64,000 bases of DNA from Scrofimicrobium sp. R131 (GCF_040256745.1 NZ_CP138335.1:1488001-1552000); one strand, 5' to 3'. Numbered from the stretch's first letter, positions 36,063 through 43,509 are shown. Translations and numbers: made by a program. The notes: generated from the letters alone by a model not told the origin.

Positions 36063-36974
36063 TCATTCGCCGTGTTCGCGAATCTCGTTTAGGTAGGCTT
36101 CTGTGATGGCCTCGTACTTAACTCGTTTGGCTTCCAGTTCCTTGTAGTGCTTAGTCAGGTAAGCTACCTCGGCATCCCACTCAGCGTCGTAGCGAGCCTG
36201 ACTCCACCCAGATGAGTCGCGGCATTTGGCGTCAAAGACTGCCGCCTCAATCTCATCGGCACTAGCAGGTGGAATATCCCAAGGAGCAATATCATTGGGC
36301 CATCCCCACTTCTCAACCTGGCTATTGGTGGGTACCGGAGTCCGAAGCGGCGCGGCATCTGGCCCCAAATCGGGAATACCCAGCGGTGCCATGCAATCAC
36401 GCCAGCGAGCCTCAGCCTCAAGCACCGCCGGATCTCGATCTACCGAGTCAATCGGGAACCGATACGAGTAGCCGATCATCTCAGGGTCACCCCCCAATTC
36501 ACGAGTCGCCTGATCCTCGCAGGCACTCCACTTCTCCCAAACCTGTTTATCATTCAGCTCTGTGTCAAAGTGGTTCCGCTTCGCATCTTCCCAATTGGTT
36601 CGGGGGTCCAGCTGCTCGTGATACCCGTACTCAGCCGCAATCTTCTGATTGAAGATTCGATCACCAGCCGCATTCTCTGTGACTGGGCGAGCACCATTCG
36701 GGTCATATCTGGTCATCCGAAAGTTGATCCCAGCCTCCTCCAGACAGGGCTCAGCCTTCAGGTCAACCGCATAATACTCCAGGCTTATGTCCGGCGGGTA
36801 ATACGCATTCGAAGGCATCGCCCACGAGTCCACATCCTTTTCAACCAAGATCTGCACCCCACCACCAGACGCAGCCCCGCCCGCCCCAGACACAGACGAG
36901 CAAGCCCCCAACGCCAGCGCAAACAGCGAGACTACGCCCAGACCAAATGCCCGCTGAACCAAAAGCCTAGACAT
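36063..36974 (-). CDS. Cys-motif lipoprotein C (tandem duplicate)
   Basis: ATG 36974 follows GGAGG at six bases. The 303-residue product has the lipoprotein signal SLFALALGAC and the same four cysteine settings as B (EPCLEEAGINF, SACEDQATREL, WRDCMAPLGIPDL, DAKCRDSSGW). A Gly/Ala/Ser spacer after the anchor (SSVSGAGGAASGGG) should hold the domain off the membrane. The TGA overlaps the alternative ATG of lipoprotein B (ATGA), so B and C are transcribed together, C first. No catalytic motif is visible, and a role with the neighbouring exporters is inferred from position only. Confidence 0.75.
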   Translation of the reverse strand: MSRLLVQRAFGLGVVSLFALALGACSSVSGAGGAASGGGVQILVEKDVDSWAMPSNAYYPPDISLEYYAVDLKAEPCLEEAGINFRMTRYDPNGARPVTENAAGDRIFNQKIAAEYGYHEQLDPRTNWEDAKRNHFDTELNDKQVWEKWSACEDQATRELGGDPEMIGYSYRFPIDSVDRDPAVLEAEARWRDCMAPLGIPDLGPDAAPLRTPVPTNSQVEKWGWPNDIAPWDIPPASADEIEAAVFDAKCRDSSGWSQARYDAEWDAEVAYLTKHYKELEAKRVKYEAITEAYLNEIREHGE

Positions 36975-37599
36975 GAACACCCTCCGAGATCAGCGTGTAA
37001 CACTCACGCATCTTTTGCACGGTACTTCCTCAAGACAAGACCTGTCGCATCCCTCAGAATCGCCTTTTTCGATCCCATTGACGGTCTTTTACTCGACCTC
37101 AAAAAGGGCGCCGAATGAGCCCTCAAGGGATCCTTAAAGTCTTGATTGGAGGTGGCAAAAAAGGTCTCAGCCCAAGTCGACAACCGATACGGATTGTCAC
37201 CCTGACTTAACACCAGGCCCAGGCTAGACCTCGTAGCCACTGGTCGTCTCTCACTGTCAGTATCGGCCAGATTGTCAACCTTACGCAGAATCCTCCCCTG
37301 TCCGGCAGAACGGTCACCATCTAGCAACAGACTGACAGGCATGATCGCAACCACCTCTCCCCAGCCAGCTTGCAGACATAACCGCAGGTCAGGACCTCTT
37401 TGACGGGAAAAATTCACTTCTCAGGCCCCTCCGATTTCGACCGGTCCTCAACGACGCAGCTCCACGGTATCAAACATACTGAAAGGGTAAAAGGAGCCGA
37501 GCCGAATTTGTTACAATTTGCGTGTAGACCTTCTGCAATTATGATTCTCAAAACATAGGTCAAACCCCTTCTGACCTGCGGCTGAGTCGAAGTAAACCC
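36975..37599. other. 625-bp divergent intergenic region between lipoprotein C and the second exporter
   Basis: Contains the promoter of the plus-strand exporter operon (37518-37545) and should contain that of the lipoprotein B/C operon. A minus-strand frame (37004-37417, up to 137 codons) is open. It has no SD, is rich in rare Arg codons (AGG, AGA) and has no protein motif, so I do not call it a gene. The region is AT-richer than most of the window. Confidence 0.4.
37518..37545 (+). promoter_or_regulatory. sigma-A-type promoter of the second exporter operon
   Basis: TTGCGT, 16 bases, then TATGAT: a good -35/-10 pair. It predicts a start near 37552 and a leader of about 48 bases before ATG 37600. 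Confidence 0.55.
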
Positions 37600-38760
37600 A
37601 TGGTTCAACCAAACCCACCCACCCAAACACTTTCACCTCGCCTCAGGTCGGCTTCGCGGTGCCAGCGCCTGGTCCGATCTGGAACTGCCCTCCTAACTGC
37701 CACAGCTCTACTAGCTGTTGGGTTCTGGGCTGGACTGGTGGTAAGCCGAACGGGCGCTCCCACCTCGGAGCAGAATGAACCGAGTCTTGAGGTGACTGTG
37801 AGCCAGCAAACTCTCGGACGCACTCTAGGGCTAAACACCTCGGTAACCCAGGCTCGGGTCCCTGTCGCAACCAACTTAACGAGCGGAGTGGTCACCTGGG
37901 TGAGTGACCAGCAAGAGTTTGGGGCAGGTGATCTGCTTTACCGAGTGGACCAGATGCCCGTGGTTGCAGTGGAAGGGCCTACCCCCTTCTACCGAGCGCT
38001 CTCTAATGGAATGGCAGGCTCTGACGTTGAGCAACTGAACCTGATGCTAGTAGCTTTGGGATACCTCTGGGCCAGCGACGACCAGTATGACCAGTGGACT
38101 GAAGCTGCAGTTCAGCAATGGCACGAGGACCAGGGACTAGACCCCACCGGGTCGGTCCCCTTGGGTCAACTGGTTGCGGTCCCCCTGCTTCCGACCTCGC
38201 TGAATCTTGACCGAGAGCAGCTCCGTCCCGGTGCGAAGTTGAACGGCGGCGAGGAGCTAGTCACTCGGGTGCAGTCCACACCCGAGTTCATCCTCAGCCT
38301 TACGCCCAGCCAGGCAGCCAGCATTCCCCCGGGTGCAAAGATTACCGTGCGCCTAGACGATCTGACTTGGGACGCCGTAACCGCGGAGACAAGGACGGAT
38401 GATGAGACTGGGCAAATCGAGCTGGTTCTGTCAGCTCCTGGTGGAGGTCCGGTTTGCGGGGACGAATGCCACAGTCTGCCCGGAGACGAACAGCTTTTCC
38501 TACCAACTGAGGTGGTCCTAGTCCCAGAGGTGTCGGGGCCGGTGGTGCCAGTCGGCGCTCTAGCCGTTGAGCCCGATGGTTCGGCTTTTGTTCAGGTCGT
38601 TGCCTCTTCCAACAATGTTGAGCATCGACCGGTGCAGATCCTGGCATCAGATCGGGGAATTGTCCTGGTCAGCGGAGTCGAAGTCGGCGAGAAAGTAGCA
38701 TTGGCTTCCCAGTTGGTGGCTGGTCAACTTCCAAACGGACAGCCACAATCTGGAGAGTGA
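37600..38760 (+). CDS. second adaptor protein with peptidoglycan-binding domain
   Basis: The 386-residue protein has a basic cytoplasmic start, one membrane helix (LLTATALLAVGFWAGLVV, about 31-48) and a beta-rich extracytoplasmic part. A PG_binding_1-like domain (NGMAGSDVEQLNLMLVALGYL ... TEAAVQQWHEDQGLD) lies at about 140-185. Compared with the first adaptor it lacks the long Pro/Ser linker. It starts a three-gene operon with an ABC ATPase and a permease, separated by one base and then a four-base overlap. It probably links the exporter to the cell wall. Lower G+C than the core genes suggests horizontal origin. Confidence 0.82.
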   Translation: MVQPNPPTQTLSPRLRSASRCQRLVRSGTALLTATALLAVGFWAGLVVSRTGAPTSEQNEPSLEVTVSQQTLGRTLGLNTSVTQARVPVATNLTSGVVTWVSDQQEFGAGDLLYRVDQMPVVAVEGPTPFYRALSNGMAGSDVEQLNLMLVALGYLWASDDQYDQWTEAAVQQWHEDQGLDPTGSVPLGQLVAVPLLPTSLNLDREQLRPGAKLNGGEELVTRVQSTPEFILSLTPSQAASIPPGAKITVRLDDLTWDAVTAETRTDDETGQIELVLSAPGGGPVCGDECHSLPGDEQLFLPTEVVLVPEVSGPVVPVGALAVEPDGSAFVQVVASSNNVEHRPVQILASDRGIVLVSGVEVGEKVALASQLVAGQLPNGQPQSGE

Positions 38761-38761
38761 A

Positions 38762-39406
38762 ATGCAAAGCACGTTGGAGGTGGCGGACCTCAGTTTCGCC
38801 TATCGGAAAGATGGACCCGACCTTTTCTCCGGGCTCTCGTACAGTTTTCCAGACTCGACAGTTACTGCTCTTACCGGCCCCTCCGGCTGCGGGAAATCAA
38901 CCCTGCTCTATCTGCTTGGACTGCTGTTGACCCCTAAATCTGGTCAAATCAGGTTCCAAGGTCAGCCAGTCAGCACTTGGCCCGACCAGGACCGCTCTCG
39001 CTTGCGTGCCACCAGGCTCGGATTCGTTTTTCAGGACTCCCAACTGGATCCGACTCGAAAGGTTTCAGCCTGCGTCAGCGAGCCCGGACTTTACTCCGGT
39101 GGAAAATCGACACAGTGGCGGACACGAGCGGCACACCTTCTGGCAGAGTTTGGGCTGGAGCATTTGGGCGATTCCTACCCTACTGAGATCTCAGGGGGCC
39201 AAGCCCAACGCGTCGCAATCTGCCGAGCAATGCTGGTGAGTCCTGCCGTTATCCTGGCTGACGAGCCAACCGGAAACCTTGACCGAGCCAATGCGGAGCT
39301 AGTTCTATCTGCTCTGTCGGATGCGGCACGCCTTGGAACGACGGTGGTGATTGCCACCCACGACCCGTACGTCCTTGAACATGCGCAGGGGGTGATGGAG
39401 CTATGA
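38762..39406 (+). CDS. ABC transporter ATP-binding protein, LolD/MacB type
   Basis: This stand-alone 214-residue ATPase has Walker A GPSGCGKST, Q-loop FVFQDSQLD, signature ISGGQAQRV, Walker B VILADEPTGNLD and the switch His in IATHDPY. The close D-E-P-T-G-N-L-D match and small size place it in the MacB/LolD/FtsE group that energises mechanotransmission-type permeases. It starts one base after the adaptor stop and overlaps the permease by four bases (ATGA), so the three products form one complex. Confidence 0.92.
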   Translation: MQSTLEVADLSFAYRKDGPDLFSGLSYSFPDSTVTALTGPSGCGKSTLLYLLGLLLTPKSGQIRFQGQPVSTWPDQDRSRLRATRLGFVFQDSQLDPTRKVSACVSEPGLYSGGKSTQWRTRAAHLLAEFGLEHLGDSYPTEISGGQAQRVAICRAMLVSPAVILADEPTGNLDRANAELVLSALSDAARLGTTVVIATHDPYVLEHAQGVMEL

Positions 39407-40488
39407 CAGCGTGGACATTGATCCGTGAAGCGTTCCGCACAGCCAAGGCTCAGAAAGTGTCATCGCTGGTAGTGGCTCTGATTGTTGGAGCAGTCTGCTT
39501 TGCGATTCTAGCCTCCGTTGGTCAGGCAGCAGCAAATTCACGCAACATCGATCAGCGCCTGACTGAAGCTGGCGCTCGCGTATTGACCGTGACGGATCTG
39601 AGTGGCGATCACCTGATCAACCAGGCACTGATTGACCTAGTCCAATCTATCTCTGGGATTGAGACTGCGGTTGGTTTGGGGACCCCGGTTGATGTCAGCA
39701 ACAGTCGAGTTCCAGGCGGAGCCAAAGTCCCCGCATGGGAAGTCTCCAATTTGGACCAGGTACTGCAAGTTTCACCAATGGTTACTCTGCAACCCGGTGA
39801 GGCGGCCGCCACCCAGTCCGCGCTGGACACCCTTCGCTTTGCCTATCCCAGCGGCGCGGTGGAATCGCCCCGACGCGGGATCATCCCACTGGTTGCCCAG
39901 GGGCTGCTCAGGCCAGGATTTGAACAGCTTGACCCCGGGATCCTGGTGATAGCCACACCCGACACCGAATACAGCCAGTTGAAGATCCTGGTCGGGGACA
40001 TTTCTTTTGTGCAACCCATCAAAGAGGCCGTTTTGAACACAATGGGGGCCAAGACACTTGACCAGGTAGACGTGGAGGCTCCCAGCGGACTGGCGTTGGC
40101 CAACACGGCCTTCTCGTCAGAGCTAGCCAAGTACAACCGCACACTGCTGTTGGGAATTCTTGGGGTAGGAATCTTTTTGGTCTCCCTGATCTCTTTGACC
40201 GATGTACTGTTGCATCGGTCCGACCTGGGTCGAAGAAGGGCCCTGGGGATCACCAGAGCCAGCCTCACTATCCTGACAACCACACAGATAGTCATCCCAG
40301 CCGCATTTGGCTCTTGCCTTGGAGCCGGCTGCGCACTGCTCTACTTCGGCCGGCTCGGGCTGGCCGCACCGCTCGATTTCGCATTGGCCGTCATCATCCT
40401 GTCCACCGGCACCGCCCTGCTGGCGGCAATCGCCCCTTCCTGTTGGGCTGCATTTCGCGACCCGGTCTCAGTACTGCGAACCCCATGA
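39403..40488 (+). CDS. FtsX/MacB-type ABC permease
   Basis: The 361-residue protein has one membrane helix near the N-terminus (VVALIVGAVCFAILASVGQAAA) and an extracytoplasmic domain (about 50-230). Three C-terminal helices carry the FtsX element (DLGRRRALGITRASLTIL). This is the four-helix MacB topology without a fused ATPase. It completes the second exporter. Some sequence themes match the permease half of the first exporter (an N-terminal SQTASGQ/GQAAANSR-like segment and a similar C-terminal loop), so the two systems are homologous but split differently. Substrate unknown. Confidence 0.88.
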   Translation: MTAWTLIREAFRTAKAQKVSSLVVALIVGAVCFAILASVGQAAANSRNIDQRLTEAGARVLTVTDLSGDHLINQALIDLVQSISGIETAVGLGTPVDVSNSRVPGGAKVPAWEVSNLDQVLQVSPMVTLQPGEAAATQSALDTLRFAYPSGAVESPRRGIIPLVAQGLLRPGFEQLDPGILVIATPDTEYSQLKILVGDISFVQPIKEAVLNTMGAKTLDQVDVEAPSGLALANTAFSSELAKYNRTLLLGILGVGIFLVSLISLTDVLLHRSDLGRRRALGITRASLTILTTTQIVIPAAFGSCLGAGCALLYFGRLGLAAPLDFALAVIILSTGTALLAAIAPSCWAAFRDPVSVLRTP

Positions 40489-40994
40489 TCGAATCTCGGT
40501 GTCGCTTGACCGCGCACAGTCAGTCGCTAAATGATCTCACCAGTCCCCGACCTGCGATAATAGCAAATACACACCACAGCGTGTAGGCTATCCCCTGGCA
40601 ATGCTTGCTTCTCTCGGTTCAGCGCAGTACCCTGCAGATAGGCTGTTGGTTTTTGTCTGTTAGTGATAAACACAGCGATCTGACAGGATTAACCAACAAG
40701 ACTGATTAACTGAAGATGGGCCGCTTTCGGAGACTCCTCCAACAACCAATCGAGCTCACACCGGCCGAGGCGGATATTACGGGCATTTCTGGCTAAGTCA
40801 ATGCCCGGCACGGCTCCAGCCGTAATGTTTCCATCGAGCGTCGCTGGCACAGTCGTCAGCCCCCAACAGGAATGAGAGTTGATCCTGGTTGCCCAAACCA
40901 GCCAATGCTTATTCCGTGCGGTCAGCTTTCGAGAACTCCACTTGTTTACAGCTCGAAATTAAAGCTAGCCCCCTATAACACTAAAGGAGCACAA
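40489..40994. other. 506-bp intergenic region, no gene seen
   Basis: No open frame with gene-like features. It is AT-rich around 40560-40710. A short stem (ACGGCTCCAGCCGT, 40809-40822) resembles the CCGGC-TCTA-GCCGG stem near 33770 at the other end of the cluster. The promoter of lipoprotein D should lie near its right end. Confidence 0.4.
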
Positions 40995-41717
40995 TTGAAA
41001 CTAAGATCATTTCCACTGCTCGCAGCCCTGGCAGCCATCTCCCTGGCTGGGTGCGCCGGCCCCTCCCGGCCGGGCGAGACCGGGGCCTCAGAGCCGACCA
41101 CCAGCTATGACCAGTGGACGCCAACCACCCGCGTTAGCAAGGTCGAACTGTCAGATCAGGACCGGGAGAACGCCAGAAAGACCTGGCTTGAAAGCAATCG
41201 GGCCACGTTAGGGGTGCCTGAGTCTCAACCGCTCCCCACTCTGTCCCGTTGGGTTAGCGGCGGGGAGGGCCTTCAACCAGCCGCTGATTGCATTAGAGAG
41301 GCCGGCTATGAGGTCAGTGAAGCTCCGGGTGTCTGGGGGTTGGACCTGGGTGCAGCCATGGCTTCACCCTCTGCCGCCATCCAGATCTGGCAATGCATGG
41401 GGATGTACCCGTCCGAAACAATCCTGATTCCGTCCGGCAGTGAACAGTTAGCCGTCAAATACGAGTACTACACGGAGTTTCTGGTCCCGTGCCTGGAAGA
41501 CCAGGGGGTCGAGTTCATCGCCGACCCTCCGTCGAAAGATGTCTGGATCGCACAAATGCAAAACTTGGGCAGTACCTCTGAAGAGATCTGGCTACCCGAC
41601 ACTCCCCTGTCGTGGACCCCGGACAGTCAAGCAAAGTTCTCCGGCCGGGAGGAACTATCAAGCCTGTTCGAAGCCTGCCCGGTTTTGCCTCCGATCAAGT
41701 ATCTGACCGGCTGGTAA
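40995..41717 (+). CDS. Cys-motif lipoprotein D
   Basis: TTG 40995 is chosen because AAAGGAG lies five to six bases upstream and the result is a standard lipoprotein signal: MKLRSFPLLAALAAISLAGC, anchor Cys near residue 20. An earlier ATG at 40872 would bury the signal. The 240-residue protein has four further cysteines, in ADCIREAGYEV, IWQCMGMYP, VPCLEDQGVEF and FEACPVLPP. The two C-x4-G-x-x-hydrophobic modules resemble EPCLEEAGISF and WRDCMAPLGI of lipoproteins A-C, so it looks like a diverged member of the same group. It lies downstream of the second exporter. Function unknown. Confidence 0.72.
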   Translation: MKLRSFPLLAALAAISLAGCAGPSRPGETGASEPTTSYDQWTPTTRVSKVELSDQDRENARKTWLESNRATLGVPESQPLPTLSRWVSGGEGLQPAADCIREAGYEVSEAPGVWGLDLGAAMASPSAAIQIWQCMGMYPSETILIPSGSEQLAVKYEYYTEFLVPCLEDQGVEFIADPPSKDVWIAQMQNLGSTSEEIWLPDTPLSWTPDSQAKFSGREELSSLFEACPVLPPIKYLTGW

Positions 41718-41827
41718 CCCCCGGATCCGGCCACCGAATCAGAGGCCGAACTGACCCGTCTCCACACGCCAAAAAACCACCGTCTCCACCACCCTGGTTC
41801 AGGATGATTGGAGCCAGTGGCTCTGAG

Positions 41828-41899
41828 CTCCCGCGGTTGGACTCGAACCAACAACCGTTCGATTAACAGTCGAATGCTCTGCCATTGAGCTACGCGGGA
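41828..41899 (-). tRNA. tRNA-Asn (GTT)
   Basis: On the minus strand the sequence folds into a cloverleaf: acceptor TCCCGCG/CGCGGGA, D-arm, anticodon loop CTGTTAA with anticodon GTT, and a T-arm with GTTCGAGTC. The discriminator is G and CCA is not encoded. Transcription would come from the side of the hypothetical gene at 41962. Confidence 0.95.
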
Positions 41900-41961
41900 T
41901 CGCTTACGTAGAAGATACTAGTCGGCGCTGAGGCCGGTGAGCAACTCAAGGACTGTGACCC

Positions 41962-42474
41962 TTACCTCGCCCCATCTCCCACTGGGCCCAACCCAACTTC
42001 GGCCCTCACCTCGTCCTCCAGGCGGCGAGCCAAGATCTCCTCTTCGGGGGGTAGGTAGCCCTGGCACATCACGGTAGAGAACAGCGCATTGTCCACCCGA
42101 CGTCGCACGGTGGCAGTCAGGAGCGCACCCGAAGGTGTCACCTGCTGACGTGAGACGACTAGCGCCCGGTCAACCCGACTGGTCAGCACCCGCATGAACT
42201 TCTCCGGGTTCTCTTCCCGCGTGACCACAAGCACTGGGTCCCAGTCCGGCTCGGTCCAGATGACGGTCAGCTCCCGGCTCTGGGCCTTCCAGGTGGCGTA
42301 TTGAACCTCGTACCACATGCCCGAGGCAGCCAATTCCCCGTCCTTGATGACATAGAGGGCGTGCTGGCCGGCCACGATAATTGAGCCGTCTTCACCCTCA
42401 ACAAACGGGGCGTGCCGATCGCCCGCAGGAATCAGATTTACTGCCTCATCTGGAACAGAACGCGTAGAGAACAT
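41962..42474 (-). CDS. conserved hypothetical protein
   Basis: The 170-residue soluble protein has no signal peptide or membrane segment. It appears to be beta-rich in the first 90 residues (EDGSIIVAGQHALYVIKDGE, MWYEVQYATWK, RELTVIWTEPDWDPVLVVT) and ends in an acidic helix with EEEILARRLEDEVRAEVG. No family could be named with confidence; proteins of this look occur next to tRNA-Asn genes in other actinobacteria, from memory. ATG 42474 lies six bases after TACGCT and appears leaderless. The product is probably real given its even codon use and intact frame. Confidence 0.7.
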   Translation of the reverse strand: MFSTRSVPDEAVNLIPAGDRHAPFVEGEDGSIIVAGQHALYVIKDGELAASGMWYEVQYATWKAQSRELTVIWTEPDWDPVLVVTREENPEKFMRVLTSRVDRALVVSRQQVTPSGALLTATVRRRVDNALFSTVMCQGYLPPEEEILARRLEDEVRAEVGLGPVGDGAR

Positions 42475-42480
42475 GCCTTC

Positions 42481-42486
42481 AGCGTA
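42481..42486 (-). promoter_or_regulatory. -10 box TACGCT of the hypothetical gene at 41962
   Basis: TACGCT, six bases, then ATG 42474 on the minus strand. It is identical to the clgR -10 hexamer and at the same spacing, so a leaderless transcript is predicted. Confidence 0.5.
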
Positions 42487-42571
42487 GCGCTAATTCCGGC
42501 GCCTTTCTCCGTTGGCCTCTGTCGACCCGGTTCGGTTCCCCACTTGGCCGTGGGCTAAGATATTGCCCATT

Positions 42572-42648
42572 GCCCCTGTAGCTCAGTCGGTTAGAGCAGA
42601 GGACTCATAATCCTTTGGTCCTGGGTTCGAGTCCCAGCGGGGGTACCA
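42572..42648 (+). tRNA. tRNA with CAU anticodon (probably tRNA-Ile2, else tRNA-Met)
   Basis: Complete cloverleaf with encoded CCA. The anticodon CAT (42606-42608) lies in loop ACTCATAA, and the T-arm has GGTTCGAGTCC. The acceptor stem begins G-C-C-C-C-T-G, so base pairs 4-69 and 5-68 are both C-G. These are recognition features for lysidine synthetase TilS in tRNA-Ile2, which favours Ile2 over elongator Met. Pair 1-72 would be G-U. The 3' part from base 42605 is duplicated downstream as the other end of an integrated element. Confidence 0.9.
42605..42648 (+). repeat. attL-like 44-bp direct repeat in the tRNA 3' part
   Basis: The last 44 bases of the CAU tRNA, from just before the anticodon to CCA, are repeated perfectly at 43908-43951. 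Duplication of a tRNA 3' end is the hallmark of tyrosine-integrase insertion. Confidence 0.85.
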
Positions 42649-42655
42649 GGGTCAG

Positions 42656-42690
42656 AAGCCGCACTATTCGTTGAAATGGTGCGGCTTTTG
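42656..42690 (+). terminator. terminator after the CAU tRNA
   Basis: AAGCCGCAC and GTGCGGCTT form a 9-bp stem followed by a TTTT run, eight bases after the tRNA. It is a good intrinsic terminator and lies inside the left end of the element. Confidence 0.75.
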
Positions 42691-42743
42691 CATTGCCTTC
42701 ACCAGGCAAAAACCCACTCCCCCAGGCGTCCAAAATCGGCAGG

Positions 42744-42764
42744 GGTACCCTATGCGGTACCCTA
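42744..42764 (+). repeat. two direct copies of GGTACCCTA, 12-bp period
   Basis: Two 9-base copies separated by TGC lie about 95 bp inside the left att repeat. Each resembles the GGGTACC at the tRNA end. Close tandem repeats beside an att site are typical of integrase arm or excisionase binding sites (inference). Apart from the tRNA terminator and this repeat, the stretch from the tRNA to about 43030 (some 380 bp) shows no gene. Confidence 0.45.
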
Positions 42765-43030
42765 ACTGGCTTTAGTAGCAAAAGCCCCTGGGTGAGCGAG
42801 ACAGTTCCCCAGGCAGAAAGTGGGGGTCAAGACCTGCAAAGTGATCCTGTTTCAGCTTGATCCGACCGGGATACCACTGCATAGTAATGAGTGTCAGCTC
42901 GGAGCAAAAGCAACACCCAAAGCAGCGCAAGCTTAGATCAGCAGAACTTGAGTTTTGCTTTCAGCGCTATCCCAGTTCTGCCTGCACTATGGCAGCTACT
43001 GCGGGACAAGGACGGTAGCTAAGAAGGAAC

Positions 43031-43069
43031 GCGGGGATTGAAAATGAACGAACCATCTTCAATCCCCGC
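43031..43069 (+). repeat. perfect 12-bp inverted repeat upstream of the element operon
   Basis: GCGGGGATTGAA and TTCAATCCCCGC flank a 15-base loop, about 46 bases before the first gene of the element. No T-run follows. It could be an operator, an RNA hairpin or part of a replication/transfer origin. Confidence 0.8.
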
Positions 43070-43115
43070 CACTCAAGCCTACTCCGGGCTCCAGCACCGA
43101 GAAAGGGAAGAAACA

Positions 43116-43286
43116 ATGAAACGAGACCTGATGGGGGTCGCGGTCATGCTGGCAACCACCGCAGCCCTCCTGCTACTAACCGACAGAGGCACAGGCTGGA
43201 AGCCAGTAGCCGCCTGGTCACTATGCGCGGTGGGCTGGGCACTCACCGCCTGGAACGTACTGGTCCAACAGGGCAGCAGAAAATGA
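43116..43286 (+). CDS. small two-helix membrane protein of the integrated element
   Basis: The 56-residue product starts at ATG 43116 after an AAAGGGAAG SD. It has two hydrophobic stretches (LMGVAVMLATTAALLLL and VAAWSLCAVGWALTAWNVLV) with a short charged turn between. Size and topology recall the small membrane proteins carried by actinobacterial integrative elements and plasmids, but no family is recognised. It overlaps the excisionase-like gene by ATGA, so the two are coupled. Confidence 0.6.
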   Translation: MKRDLMGVAVMLATTAALLLLTDRGTGWKPVAAWSLCAVGWALTAWNVLVQQGSRK

Positions 43287-43501
43287 GCGTGCACTACCTG
43301 GCACTGCGGGACGTAGCAGAGCGGATCGGAATCACCGAGGGAACCGCGCGCGGCTACTCCGGCCGGGGCATCCTCCCAGAACCAGACGCGCTCACCGGCT
43401 CAGGCCCAAGAGCCGTGCGCGGATGGCTACCCGAGACAATCGACACCTGGCAAGCCCAACGCCCCGGACGCGGAGCCCGCACCGACCGAGCACAGCCCTA
43501 A
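43283..43501 (+). CDS. excisionase-like helix-turn-helix protein
   Basis: The 72-residue protein has an N-terminal MerR/AlpA-type winged helix-turn-helix: YLALRDVAERIGITEGTARG followed by YSGRGILPEPDA, then GWLPETIDTWQAQRPGRG. This arrangement is common in excisionases (Xis/RDF) of actinobacterial integrative elements, where it bends DNA at att sites to favour excision. Here it is encoded inside a tRNA-bounded element and coupled to the membrane protein gene. A strong hairpin ends the operon. Action as excisionase is inferred; a transcriptional repressor is the alternative. Confidence 0.75.
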   Translation: MSVHYLALRDVAERIGITEGTARGYSGRGILPEPDALTGSGPRAVRGWLPETIDTWQAQRPGRGARTDRAQP

Positions 43502-43509
43502 CACACAAA

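Larger units (their letters stand above)
35113..36980 (-). repeat. tandem duplication of a ~0.95-kb lipoprotein gene unit
   Basis: The two units (about 35113-36027 and 36063-36977) align end to end, from the GGTGTTC before the start to the stop. Long stretches are base-for-base identical, including the 3' 60 bases apart from a few changes. Substitutions cluster in the middle of the genes. This points to recent duplication, possibly followed by diversifying change. Confidence 0.85.

Noticed and set aside
37004-37417. Minus-strand open frame of up to 137 codons upstream of lipoprotein C
   Set aside because: No Shine-Dalgarno, many rare Arg codons, no recognisable motif, and it occupies the region needed for promoters. 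Kept only as a remark in the intergenic entry.
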